Shown: piece after piece, positions 22,792-30,314 of the stretch
Position numbering within the stretch: position 1 is the first letter of the stretch
Layout: each line of letters opens with the position of its first letter
Source of the DNA: Actinomycetes bacterium
GTDB lineage: Bacteria > Actinomycetota > Coriobacteriia > Coriobacteriales > JAEZZM01
NCBI GenBank assembly: GCA_023418575.1
Contig: JAEZZM010000023.1
Span: forward strand, 1-35,204
Direction of reading: 5' to 3'
Length of the DNA stretch: 35,204 nt
Notes under the pieces: generated by a model
What the model saw: the letters and a program-made list of their open reading frames with translations, nothing else
Told to the model about the DNA's origin: nothing
Databases searched by the model: none
Program-made: the position numbers and the translations under genes

Positions 22792-25224
22792 ATGTTTGAA
22801 ATTTTGAAAAAAGAAATCTTAAATGATCAGGTCTTTAGCTTAGAAATCCATGCACCAAGAGTAGCAGCACATGCCCTACCTGGACAATTTCTTATCGTAA
22901 AAGCTGACGATAAGGCCGAGCGCATCCCTCTTACCATAGCTGATTATGACGCGCAAAAAGGTAGCGTCTGTGTTGTGGTGCAGACTATTGGCTTTTCCAC
23001 AAGCAAACTACAGGCCTATGAAAAAGGAGATTCACTCTTAGATGTTTTGGGTCCTCTGGGAAAGCCCTCAGAATTTGTACATCAAAACTTAGAGCAACTT
23101 AAAAGCCAACGCATCATGTTTATTGGTGGAGGCCTGGGTGTTGCTCCTATCTACCCACAACTTAAGTGGCTTCATGAGCGTGGTGTTTGCGTTGAAGCTA
23201 TTATCGGTTTTAGAAACAAGGAGCTTATTTTTTGGGAAGAGAAACTTAAAGCTGTTTGCGAGCACTTGCATGTTTCCACTGATGACGGCTCCTATGGCAG
23301 AAAAGGCTTGGTAACAGATTACTTATCTTACCTGGTTAAAGAAGAGCAGCGCCACTATGATCATGTGGTGGTAATTGGCCCTATGATCATGATGAAGTTT
23401 GTAGCTCAACTCACCTCTCAATCTGGGCTTAATATCCCCACTACCGCTTCCATGAATCCTGTTATGGTTGATGGTACTGGTATGTGTGGAGCCTGCAGAA
23501 TATTAGTTAATGGAGAAACAAAATTTGCCTGTGTGGATGGCCCAGAATTTGACGCTCATAGTGTTGACTTTGATCAGGCACTTCGCAGGTTGCGTCTTTC
23601 TAAAAGTGCAGAAGGTCGAGCGCAAATAGAGCGAGAAGAGGGAGAAAAGCTTCACGAAGGACAGTGCCTTGATGAGTGGCTTAGAGTGCCTATACGAGAA
23701 CAAGACGCAGCTGTGCGCGCTCAAAACTTTGATGAGGTTTGCTATGGCTATAATTTTGAAGAGGCCCAGGCAGAGGCTAGGCGCTGCTTTGATTGCAAAA
23801 AGCCTCATTGCGTAAGTAAATGCCCTGTTTCTATTGATATTCCTGGTTTTATCAAGCACATCACAGAAGGTGATCTTGAAACATCCGCTCAGATTTTATG
23901 GCAGTCAAGTAGCTTACCCGCCGTCTGCGGCAGAGTATGCCCTCAAGAAGATCAGTGCGAAGGTGTTTGTATTAGGGGGCGCAAAGGTGAGCCAGTTGCC
24001 ATTGGTAAGCTAGAGCGCTTTGTTGCGGATTGGGCACGACAAGCAGGCTACACTGCAGATGCGGTCGCGGGAGCTGGTGCTGGCATGGGAGCTGGCGTGG
24101 GAGCTGGCGTGGGCGCTGGCGCAAACGCGAGCACAGCAGAGAACGCTGCCGGAGACCTTGCAGCCGCGAGCAATGCCCTAAGCGCTGGCACGAGCGCGAG
24201 CGCCGCAAGCACTGATACAAAAAAGCAGTGTGCAAAAACGCAGCGCGTGGCTATAGTTGGCTCTGGACCAGCGGGCTTAAGCTGTGCAGGAGATCTTGCT
24301 AAATTGGGCTATCAGGTCAAAATATTTGAATCGCTGCATATGGCAGGTGGTGTACTGCAGTATGGAATCCCAGAGTTTAGGCTACCAAAAGATGAGGTGG
24401 TGGCTTATGAAATTAGCCAGGTCACTAAACTTGGTGTAGAAATTGAAACCGACGTTTTTATCGGAAAGAGCCTTACCATCAAGCAGCTTATGGAAGAAGA
24501 GGGATTTGACGCGGTATTTATTGCAAGTGGTGCCGGGCTTCCCCGCTTTATGAATATTCCTGGTGAGCATGGTAATGGTGTTTTATCGGCAAATGAGTAT
24601 CTTACCAAGGTAAACCTCATGCGCGCTTATGATGACAGCTTTGACACCAAGCTTCCCCAAGCTTCAAATGTTGTGGTAGTTGGCGGTGGAAACGTGGCTA
24701 TGGACGCAGCTAGAACAGCCTTAAGACTGGGAGCTAAGACGAGCATTGTATATCGACGTTCAGAAGAGGAGCTTCCTGCTCGACAAGAAGAAGTCCACCA
24801 CGCAAAAGAGGAGGGCGTGATCTTCAAGCTGCTTTCAAATCCTGTTGAGATTTTGCTTGACGATGAGGGCTGGGTCTCTGCTCTTAAGTGCGTAAAAATG
24901 GAGCTGGGTGAGCCCGATGAAAGCGGGCGCAGACGTCCGCACGCCCTTGAGGGTTCAGACTTTGTCATGGCTTGTGACCTGCTTATTTTAGCACTTGGCA
25001 CCAATGCTAATCCTGTTGCTTTAGAAGGCAGTGAGATTGAGACTAATCCACGCGGCGGAATTATTATTGACGATGAAAGCGGGCAAACATCTATGGCTGG
25101 TGTATTTGCTGGTGGTGACGCAGTAAGTGGTTCTGCAACGGTGATTTTGGCTATGGGAGCCGGCAAAAAGGCCGCAGCTGGAATTCATAGGTATCTGCAA
25201 GAGCAAGCAGCGCTTATATCATAA
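22792..25224 (+). CDS. NfnA-NfnB/GltA-type fusion: NAD(P)H oxidoreductase with [2Fe-2S] and [4Fe-4S] modules
   Basis: An 810-residue fusion of two parts usually encoded separately. Residues 1 to about 285 are a ferredoxin-NADP reductase-like FAD/NAD module (SudB/PyrK/NfnA type): GGGLGVAPIYPQ nucleotide site and a [2Fe-2S] motif CGAC followed by C in MCGACRILVNGETKFAC. Residues about 300-420 carry two [4Fe-4S] sets (CFDCKKPHCVSKCP and CGRVCPQEDQCEGVC). After a Gly/Ala linker (about 421-479) comes the glutamate synthase small-chain-like/NfnB part: VAIVGSGPAGLSCAG for FAD, VVVVGGGNVAMDAARTA for NADP, and GGDAVSG near the end. Likely role: NADPH formation coupled to NADH and ferredoxin, or a GltA-like NADPH oxidoreductase. 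The frame opens at a TTG (22780), but the ATG at 22792 with GGGAGG upstream is chosen. Confidence 0.88.
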   Translation: MFEILKKEILNDQVFSLEIHAPRVAAHALPGQFLIVKADDKAERIPLTIADYDAQKGSVCVVVQTIGFSTSKLQAYEKGDSLLDVLGPLGKPSEFVHQNLEQLKSQRIMFIGGGLGVAPIYPQLKWLHERGVCVEAIIGFRNKELIFWEEKLKAVCEHLHVSTDDGSYGRKGLVTDYLSYLVKEEQRHYDHVVVIGPMIMMKFVAQLTSQSGLNIPTTASMNPVMVDGTGMCGACRILVNGETKFACVDGPEFDAHSVDFDQALRRLRLSKSAEGRAQIEREEGEKLHEGQCLDEWLRVPIREQDAAVRAQNFDEVCYGYNFEEAQAEARRCFDCKKPHCVSKCPVSIDIPGFIKHITEGDLETSAQILWQSSSLPAVCGRVCPQEDQCEGVCIRGRKGEPVAIGKLERFVADWARQAGYTADAVAGAGAGMGAGVGAGVGAGANASTAENAAGDLAAASNALSAGTSASAASTDTKKQCAKTQRVAIVGSGPAGLSCAGDLAKLGYQVKIFESLHMAGGVLQYGIPEFRLPKDEVVAYEISQVTKLGVEIETDVFIGKSLTIKQLMEEEGFDAVFIASGAGLPRFMNIPGEHGNGVLSANEYLTKVNLMRAYDDSFDTKLPQASNVVVVGGGNVAMDAARTALRLGAKTSIVYRRSEEELPARQEEVHHAKEEGVIFKLLSNPVEILLDDEGWVSALKCVKMELGEPDESGRRRPHALEGSDFVMACDLLILALGTNANPVALEGSEIETNPRGGIIIDDESGQTSMAGVFAGGDAVSGSATVILAMGAGKKAAAGIHRYLQEQAALIS

Positions 25225-25304
25225 GAAGGCTGGCTTTATGGTAAAGCCTGGGTTTACAGAAAAGCTGATCTTATCGTAAAAAGCTAAATTACTAAGACGG
25301 ATGA

Positions 25305-25336
25305 ATGAAATCCTAGTAAGATTCTGGGTATTTCAT
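25305..25336. repeat. Bulged inverted repeat upstream of sodA
   Basis: ATGAAATCCTAG (25305-25316) and CTGGGTATTTCAT (25324-25336) form an 11-bp inverted repeat with a bulge, about 60 bases ahead of the sodA ATG. It could be an operator or a leader hairpin. Confidence 0.4.
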
Positions 25337-25394
25337 AGATAAGTCAGCATCAAGTTCTTGCAAGGCTTTGATGCCCATATTTAAGGAGATTTAC

Positions 25395-26006
25395 ATGAAA
25401 AAGTTTGAATTACCAGAGCTTGGTTACGCTTACGATGCACTTGAGCCCTATATTGATGAGGAGACCATGAGAATCCATCATGATCGCCATCATCAAACCT
25501 ACACCGATAATCTTAACAAGGCGCTTGAGGGTCTTGAGCTTGAAATTAACTGCGCAGGTGATCTCTTAACTAAACTTGACAAGATTCCTGCTGAAAAGCG
25601 TGATGCTGTTAGAAATAATGGCGGCGGTTACTTTAATCACAACCTGTTCTGGAAAACCATGCAGCCTGGTGGTGCTAAAGAGCCTAGCGGTGCTCTTCTT
25701 GAGGCTATTAATGAACATTTTGGCAGCTTTGAATCATTTAAAGAGCAGTTTGAAGCAGCTGGTGCTGCGCAGTTTGGTTCTGGCTGGGTTTGCCTAGTAA
25801 AAGATGGCGATAAGCTTGAAATTGTTAAAAAGCCCAATCAGGATTCACCAGTAAGTGACGGTAAGCGCGTTTTGCTTCTTAATGATGTATGGGAGCATGC
25901 TTATTATCTTAAGTACCAAAACAAGCGTGCTGATTATCTCAAAGCTTGGTGGAACGTTGTAAACTGGGATGTTGTAACCGAGCGTTTTGAGCGCGTTCAT
26001 CCTTAA
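25395..26006 (+). CDS. sodA: Superoxide dismutase, Fe/Mn type
   Basis: A 203-residue Fe/Mn superoxide dismutase that converts superoxide to oxygen and hydrogen peroxide in the cytoplasm. Metal ligands are recognisable: His in MRIHHDRHHQTY, His in GGYFNHNLFWKTM, and the Asp/His of the signature DVWEHAYYLKYQN. GAAQFGSGWVCLV is typical of the second domain. The metal (Fe or Mn) cannot be settled by eye. The frame extends upstream to 25368, but the ATG at 25395 has AAGGAG 6 bases ahead and begins with the standard KKFELPELGYAYDALEP. The stop is followed by five 11-bp tandem repeats and then a strong terminator. Presence of SOD suggests occasional oxygen exposure of an otherwise anaerobic host. 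Confidence 0.97.
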   Translation: MKKFELPELGYAYDALEPYIDEETMRIHHDRHHQTYTDNLNKALEGLELEINCAGDLLTKLDKIPAEKRDAVRNNGGGYFNHNLFWKTMQPGGAKEPSGALLEAINEHFGSFESFKEQFEAAGAAQFGSGWVCLVKDGDKLEIVKKPNQDSPVSDGKRVLLLNDVWEHAYYLKYQNKRADYLKAWWNVVNWDVVTERFERVHP

Positions 26007-26019
26007 GATTTTTGTTTGA

Positions 26020-26073
26020 GTTTTACCTAGGTTTTACTTGGGTTTAACCTCAGTTTTTCTCAGTTTTACCTAA
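26020..26073. repeat. Five tandem copies of an 11-bp unit in the sodA 3' untranslated region
   Basis: Units GTTTTACCTAG, GTTTTACTTGG, GTTTAACCTCA, GTTTTTCTCA (10 bp) and GTTTTACCTAA run head to tail from 26020 to 26073, between the sodA stop and its terminator. Confidence 0.85.
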
Positions 26074-26086
26074 AAGCTTAGCTTGC

Positions 26087-26121
26087 AAGCTGACGGTTCT
26101 TTGTGAGCCGTCAGCTTTTTT
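26087..26121 (+). terminator. Rho-independent terminator of sodA
   Basis: A 13-bp stem with one G-U pair, AAGCTGACGGTTC/GAGCCGTCAGCTT (26087-26099 and 26105-26117), runs into TTTT. Confidence 0.92.
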
Positions 26122-26150
26122 ATATGTACTCCCCATACACCTCTAGCATT

Positions 26151-26195
26151 ACAAATAGGTTTATTGCAAATACATTTACTGCAAATACGTTTGAA
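26151..26195. repeat. Three tandem copies of a 15-bp unit
   Basis: ACAAATAGGTTTATT, GCAAATACATTTACT and GCAAATACGTTTGAA follow each other exactly at a 15-base period in the gap after sodA. Confidence 0.75.
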
Positions 26196-26199
26196 AAAA

Positions 26200-26384
26200 C
26201 TTGTCAATCTTATCAAAAGGAATGAGCTAGAGGTGTTGCAGAATCTCGCCGTGCGTTAGCGAGTCAGAAATACTAGTACAGTCTTCTGCTATCGTTATAG
26301 TTTGTCGATAAGGTCTAGCAGGACGCCTGATATTATGTGAAAGCTGAGTAAAGAGTGTTGGAGTAATCCAGCACTCTTTTTTGT
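26200..26384 (+). ncRNA. Candidate small RNA of unknown type
   Basis: This stretch has no reading frame yet ends in a strong rightward terminator (11-bp stem AGAGTGTTGGA/TCCAGCACTCT, loop GTAA, then TTTTTT, about 26353-26384) that belongs to no + strand gene, since sodA already ends at 26121. Upstream it can form hairpins CTCGC...GCGAG (about 26247-26266) and CTGCTA...TAGCAG (about 26287-26325). The 3' arm of the terminator could also pair with AGAGGTGTTGC near 26230. A promoter is not convincing (TTGTCA at 26201 without a good -10). It does not match a riboswitch or housekeeping RNA I can name. The coordinates are approximate. Confidence 0.4.
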
Positions 26385-26444
26385 TAGGCCTATGGGCTTA
26401 CAGATAGACTTACATACCTATAGGTCAAAATATGTGTAAGAAGT

Positions 26445-26472
26445 AGGGTCATCTATACAGATAGATGACCCT
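26445..26472 (-). terminator. Perfect hairpin after the malY-like gene, probable terminator
   Basis: AGGGTCATCTAT (26445-26456) pairs perfectly with ATAGATGACCCT (26461-26472) around a 4-base loop. The leftward flank reads ACTTCTTAC and the rightward flank TTCTTAA, so the T-run is weak on both sides. It lies 44 bases past the stop of the leftward operon. Confidence 0.6.
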
Positions 26473-26515
26473 TTCTTAAACATTTACATACTGATCTGTA
26501 AGGCTTTTCAAATCT

Positions 26516-27697
26516 CTAATTTTGCAACCTATCTACCGCTTCTTTTATTCGCTTTAGCCCCTCCATAACCTGAGCTCTTGGAGCAGCAAAATTAAATCTC
26601 ATAAAACCAAATCCATCTTTTTCGCCAAAAGTTGTTCCACTGCTAAGCAAAACCTTAGCATCTTCAAACATGAATCTCTCTAATTCAGCTTGAGTTTCAA
26701 AACCAAGCTTTCTACAATCAAGCCAGGCCATAAAAGTTGCCTCAGTTGGAATAACGTCAATATCCGAAATCTCTTCACTTACATATTTAACAAGCTGATT
26801 TTTAGTTTCATTTAAGTATTCAACCAAAGCATCAGCATAATCATCGCATTGAGTAAAACATGCCTCTGTAGCCACTGTGCCAAAAATGGTTCTTCCCATA
26901 CCTTTAGCATTCGCTTGTTGCTTAATCATAGCTTTATAGATCTTTGGGTTATGGGTAAACCATGCTGCTGTTCTAAATCCAGCAACATTGAAGGTTTTAG
27001 CAGGGTTTAAAAAAGTTACAGAGTTCATTGCAAGCTCTTCACTAATACCAGAGAAGCAAACAAACTTTTTACCGTCATACACGATATCAGCATGTATCTC
27101 ATCAACACCAACTTTGACATCATATTTGAGTGCTAGCTGCCCCATTCTCTCTAGCTCTTCTTTGCTAAAGTTTCTTCCAGTTGGATTTTGCGGATTACAA
27201 ATAAACAGTATCTTACAGCGTGAGCAAGAAAGCTTTTTCTCAAGATCTTCCCAGTCTATCTCATAGCGCCCGTTTACAAGCTTCATTGAGTTATATGAAA
27301 TATTTCTACCGTTATTTCTAATCAAATCATGAAATGGGGGGTATACCGGAGTTTGCAATAAGACCTTATCGCCAGGAGCACTAAATTCTAAGACAAACCA
27401 TATCATTGCTGGTATAACACAAGGTGAAAAGTCTATAAGTTGTGGATCTATCTCTAAACCATGACGAACCTTATACCACCTTGCAATACTCTTTTCAAAA
27501 CTATCACTAATATAGGGGTATCCGTAATGCTGGTCATCTAAACGCTTTTGAACCGCCTCTTTCACCTCGTCAGGAGATGGAAAATCTGTATCTGCAATCC
27601 AAAAAGGCAAAACGTCCTCAGGGCAAAGTGAAGGATTGTACTTTTTGGCGTCTGTTCCTCTACGCTTAATACCAAGGTCAAAATTATATTTCTTCAT
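26516..27697 (-). CDS. MalY/PatB-type PLP-dependent C-S beta-lyase (class I/II aminotransferase fold)
   Basis: A 393-residue pyridoxal-phosphate enzyme of the MalY/PatB subfamily, which cleaves cystathionine or cysteine to a thiol (or sulfide), pyruvate and ammonia. Subfamily marks are PFWIADTDFPSP (31-42), YGYPYISDSF (58-67), CNPQNPTG (168-175), the PLP-contacting Asp199 in VDEIHAD, and the Schiff-base Lys234 in NPAKTFNVAG. The ATG at 27697 has GGGAG 5 bases ahead; the longer frame from a TTG at 27721 overlaps the upstream stop and is rejected. The start lies 16 bases after the stop of the DcuC-like transporter gene, so the two form an operon. This suggests that the transporter brings in the substrate or exports a product, but aminotransferase activity cannot be excluded. 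Confidence 0.86.
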   Translation of the reverse strand: MKKYNFDLGIKRRGTDAKKYNPSLCPEDVLPFWIADTDFPSPDEVKEAVQKRLDDQHYGYPYISDSFEKSIARWYKVRHGLEIDPQLIDFSPCVIPAMIWFVLEFSAPGDKVLLQTPVYPPFHDLIRNNGRNISYNSMKLVNGRYEIDWEDLEKKLSCSRCKILFICNPQNPTGRNFSKEELERMGQLALKYDVKVGVDEIHADIVYDGKKFVCFSGISEELAMNSVTFLNPAKTFNVAGFRTAAWFTHNPKIYKAMIKQQANAKGMGRTIFGTVATEACFTQCDDYADALVEYLNETKNQLVKYVSEEISDIDVIPTEATFMAWLDCRKLGFETQAELERFMFEDAKVLLSSGTTFGEKDGFGFMRFNFAAPRAQVMEGLKRIKEAVDRLQN

Positions 27698-27713
27698 CTT
27701 AACTCCCAAACAC

Positions 27714-29075
27714 CTAGACAATTACATATGAAACAAGAATATTAGAAAAGTAAAGTAATATAGCTATAGGAGCTATTCGCTTAACTAGATCCATAATATC
27801 TATTTGGGTCATACCTGCTACCGCAATAACAACACCAGCAACTGGTGACATTGAGCGTCCAATACTTGCTGACAGTTGCATGGGAACTGCAATAGTAGTT
27901 GCATGAGTGCCCATATGTGTTGCCATATCTGGTACTAAAGGCCCAAAAGCATACCATGACGCATTCCCTGAGCCCATTACAACCCCAGCTAAGAAGGTTA
28001 TTAAGGCCATTAAAGCCACCACTATAATGGGAGCTGTTTGAATGTGCGCCAAGGTATTAGAAATAATCGTTATACCTCCTAGCTGCTTAATTGCCTCAGC
28101 AAACACAGCTGCACCTATTAAAATTGCTACTACACTCTTAAAAGAAGTTGCCATTGCCTCTAAAACAACCTTAAAGTCATTGCTAACCAGCTTCTTTTCT
28201 GCCCTTCTAATCAACTCTAGTCCAAATACAAACATGAGACCTAAAAAGTTGGCTGCGGGTACAGATAGAGTTTGACCAGGTATAAAGCTCACAATAATAA
28301 TGAGCAGCAAAGGAACTAGTGGCAAAATTGCATATAAGGTTGGACAATCTTTTTGCTCAAGTGAGTCAATTTCTGCTTTTGTGTCTTCATTGCTCAGCTG
28401 CTTTTTATCAATCCATCTGCAATATATTGGTAGCACAATTGCGCAAATAGCAATAAGAGCAAAAGCTACCTTAGCTTGATATCCAAAGAAGTAATCCACC
28501 ATCTGCATACCAGATACTTTTTCGGCAGCAAAAATGGCTGCAGAATCATTTGGACCCCAGTCCAGAAAACCACAAAGAACAATTACTACAGCAGAGCTTA
28601 ACTTACTAATGCCAAGGCTAGTTAATATGGGAAATGAGACTGCCATAAGCAACATTGCTAGACCTGCATGAGAAGTAATAACAAGCTTTAAAAGGATTCC
28701 GATAATAAATACAAAACTTAAAGCAATATATGGGTTTCTAATTTTTGATAGGGGCTTTGAAGCAATAGTTGCAAGTTTTGTAGAAGCACCAATATGAGAC
28801 ATATAGACTGCATAGCCCGTTACCATCATCAAGGTCATACCAACACCGGCAGTATTACTTGAAAACGCCTGTGTAGCAAAGGTAAAAACATCAAAGACAA
28901 AATTACCTGTTGCCTTATCTCCTAAAATCGATGCGTCTTTAAAGGCAAAAATTGCGAGAAGGACAAGAATTCCCGAGCCTAGAAATACAAGCACAGAATT
29001 ATATTTCTTAATAACAAGAACAGCAACGGCTACGATATACGCAAGTGTTAAAACTACGGATACCAAACTTTCCAT
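27714..29075 (-). CDS. DcuC-family C4-dicarboxylate/amino-acid transporter
   Basis: A 453-residue inner membrane transporter with about 12 helices, resembling the DcuC family (anaerobic C4-dicarboxylate carriers) and the wider ion transporter superfamily. Characteristic are paired half-repeats with GYAVYMSHIGASTKLA, CGFLDWGPNDSAAIF and AGVVMGSGNASWYAFGPL, the last two being re-entrant-loop-like regions. GGAG lies 6 bases before the ATG. It is the first gene of an operon with the MalY-like lyase and is preceded by a promoter with an inverted repeat over its -10, next to a marR gene. The pairing with a C-S lyase hints at a sulfur amino acid, or at a dicarboxylate counter-ion, as substrate; both are inference. 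Confidence 0.87.
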   Translation of the reverse strand: MESLVSVVLTLAYIVAVAVLVIKKYNSVLVFLGSGILVLLAIFAFKDASILGDKATGNFVFDVFTFATQAFSSNTAGVGMTLMMVTGYAVYMSHIGASTKLATIASKPLSKIRNPYIALSFVFIIGILLKLVITSHAGLAMLLMAVSFPILTSLGISKLSSAVVIVLCGFLDWGPNDSAAIFAAEKVSGMQMVDYFFGYQAKVAFALIAICAIVLPIYCRWIDKKQLSNEDTKAEIDSLEQKDCPTLYAILPLVPLLLIIIVSFIPGQTLSVPAANFLGLMFVFGLELIRRAEKKLVSNDFKVVLEAMATSFKSVVAILIGAAVFAEAIKQLGGITIISNTLAHIQTAPIIVVALMALITFLAGVVMGSGNASWYAFGPLVPDMATHMGTHATTIAVPMQLSASIGRSMSPVAGVVIAVAGMTQIDIMDLVKRIAPIAILLYFSNILVSYVIV

Positions 29076-29157
29076 CGTTGTCTCCAGACAATACGCTACT
29101 GATAGAGTGCTACCAGCAGACCCTACAAAACAAACGAGTACTCGTGAGGTATTCCTC

Positions 29158-29193
29158 AGTTTAGATACTAAACTAGAAAAAGTTATGAGTCAA
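29158..29193 (-). promoter_or_regulatory. Promoter of the dcuC-malY operon with overlapping operator
   Basis: Read leftward, TTGACT (29188-29193) and TAGTAT (29165-29170) are spaced by exactly 17 bases. The inverted repeat AGTTTAGTATCTAAACT (29158-29174) covers the -10. Two more palindromes follow in the leader: TGAGG/CCTCA (about 29145-29158) and CGAGTACTCG (29135-29144). This is a repressor layout and MarR at 29242-29727 is the likely binder. Confidence 0.7.
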
Positions 29194-29241
29194 GGAACTA
29201 AACTCAAAATTATTTAGCAGCTCATTGCATATAAGTTAGAT

Positions 29242-29727
29242 TTAGGCCTTATCGCCGTACATTCTCTTTTGCTGAATATCTCTACGGATTTCTAACCAAT
29301 ACTCTAATAGTGAAAAGGTGGTTGCTATCTCTTCTTCTGAAAACTTTTCACGTACAGGGCTCATAGATTTACCAAAGTTTTTGCGGTCATAAGCACGATG
29401 CACCCTATCAAGCTCAATGCCCTTTTCTGTTAAATACAGCGGCTGACCTTTGTCAGTTTGTTCATCAGATTTTATGACTAAGCCTTTTTCTATAAGTTTA
29501 CGAATGATTTGAGAAATAGCACCTTTGGTGCGCCCAAACTGTATTGATAAATCTTTAGATGTAATACCTGGTTCATTAGCAATATGCATAATAGTATGGA
29601 CCTCAATGGAGCTATATTCCTCCCCTGTTCCATAATCATGCGGAACTTTTGTACCAGTGTAGAGAGTTGCAATTTGATGAAGGATATGGACGCAATCTAT
29701 ATCATCATAATGTTTTTTATTGGACAT
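29242..29727 (-). CDS. MarR-family transcriptional regulator
   Basis: A 161-residue winged-helix regulator of the MarR family. The helix-turn-helix region is visible as SSIEVHTIMHIANEPGITSKDLSIQFGRTKGAISQII (in parts), followed by the wing IEKGLVIKSDEQTDKGQPLYLTEKG and a C-terminal helical dimerisation part. The ATG at 29727 has GAGGG 6 bases upstream and is preferred to the frame-extended codon at 29775, which would add a basic 16-residue stretch. The gene lies just upstream of, and on the same strand as, the DcuC-like/MalY-like operon, which has its own promoter with an inverted repeat. Local repression of that operon is the simplest model. The ligand is unknown; MarR proteins often sense phenolics, thiols or oxidants. 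Confidence 0.88.
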   Translation of the reverse strand: MSNKKHYDDIDCVHILHQIATLYTGTKVPHDYGTGEEYSSIEVHTIMHIANEPGITSKDLSIQFGRTKGAISQIIRKLIEKGLVIKSDEQTDKGQPLYLTEKGIELDRVHRAYDRKNFGKSMSPVREKFSEEEIATTFSLLEYWLEIRRDIQQKRMYGDKA

Positions 29728-30109
29728 CTCATTCCCTCTCTTATGATGCGGATAAAGACGCTTTGCTTTTACCATGAAAATATCTACTGATTAAGGCTAC
29801 CACTTCTTAAGTACAAAAAGAAATTAGAGGCTCTTTATCGTTCGATTAAGCATTATTAAATAAGCACATTTTACACTTTTGCTAGCTTAGAAAATTATAA
29901 ACACCTTAAAACTATTCGCAAAGTATAATAGCTATATGTAATTTTGAGCTTTGTTTTAATGTGCCATCTTTAAGGCATCTAAGATAAACGATATTTGGCA
30001 GGATAGAGGTCTTGTATGCAACAGAAACTTGGGTTGTTCTGAAAATGTAAATTAAATCATTCACTAACGCAGCTTTCAACACAGACTTCAATAAATCCTC
30101 CCCAAACCA

Positions 30110-30139
30110 CTGACAGATGTCAAATATTAGTTGTATACT
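30110..30139 (+). promoter_or_regulatory. Probable promoter of the LPKTG surface protein
   Basis: CTGACA (30110-30115) and TATACT (30134-30139) are spaced by 18 bases. The implied leader is about 170 bases and contains the 12-bp direct repeats at 30206 and 30230. Confidence 0.45.
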
Positions 30140-30205
30140 AAGCTTTATAGCTTAACGTACTAAATACAAAGCTTTTAAAGCTATGATCAGCTTGTGTGTT
30201 CAGCC

Positions 30206-30241
30206 TTGCACATGCGTACGTATGAGTGTTTGCACATGCGT
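30206..30241. repeat. Two exact 12-bp direct repeats 24 bases apart
   Basis: TTGCACATGCGT occurs at 30206-30217 and 30230-30241, upstream of the LPKTG gene. Twenty-four bases is a little over two helical turns, so both copies face nearly the same side of the DNA. Confidence 0.75.
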
Positions 30242-30314
30242 GCTTGTTCAATGCGAATGATACAGGCTACGATCATAAAAGATTCGCTACTATCTTTAAG
30301 AAAGGAGCGCTATC

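Larger units (their letters stand above)
29728..30314. other. Long AT-rich gap between marR and the LPKTG gene
   Basis: No gene is supported in these 587 bases. They include a weak leftward marR promoter candidate (TTGTAC ... TAATCA near 29790-29816), a TATAAT at about 29925 without a -35, AAGCTT-centred dyads around 30140-30185, a rightward promoter candidate at 30110-30139, and a pair of 12-bp direct repeats at 30206 and 30230. Confidence 0.5.

Noticed and set aside
24030..24235. Arg-rich frames on both strands over the Gly/Ala linker
   Set aside because: They are frame-shifted readings of the GC-rich repeat within the Nfn-like gene.
25231..25260. Hairpin GGCTTT/AAAGCC after the Nfn-like gene as a terminator
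   Set aside because: The stem is only 6 bp and there is no T-run, so it is too weak to list.
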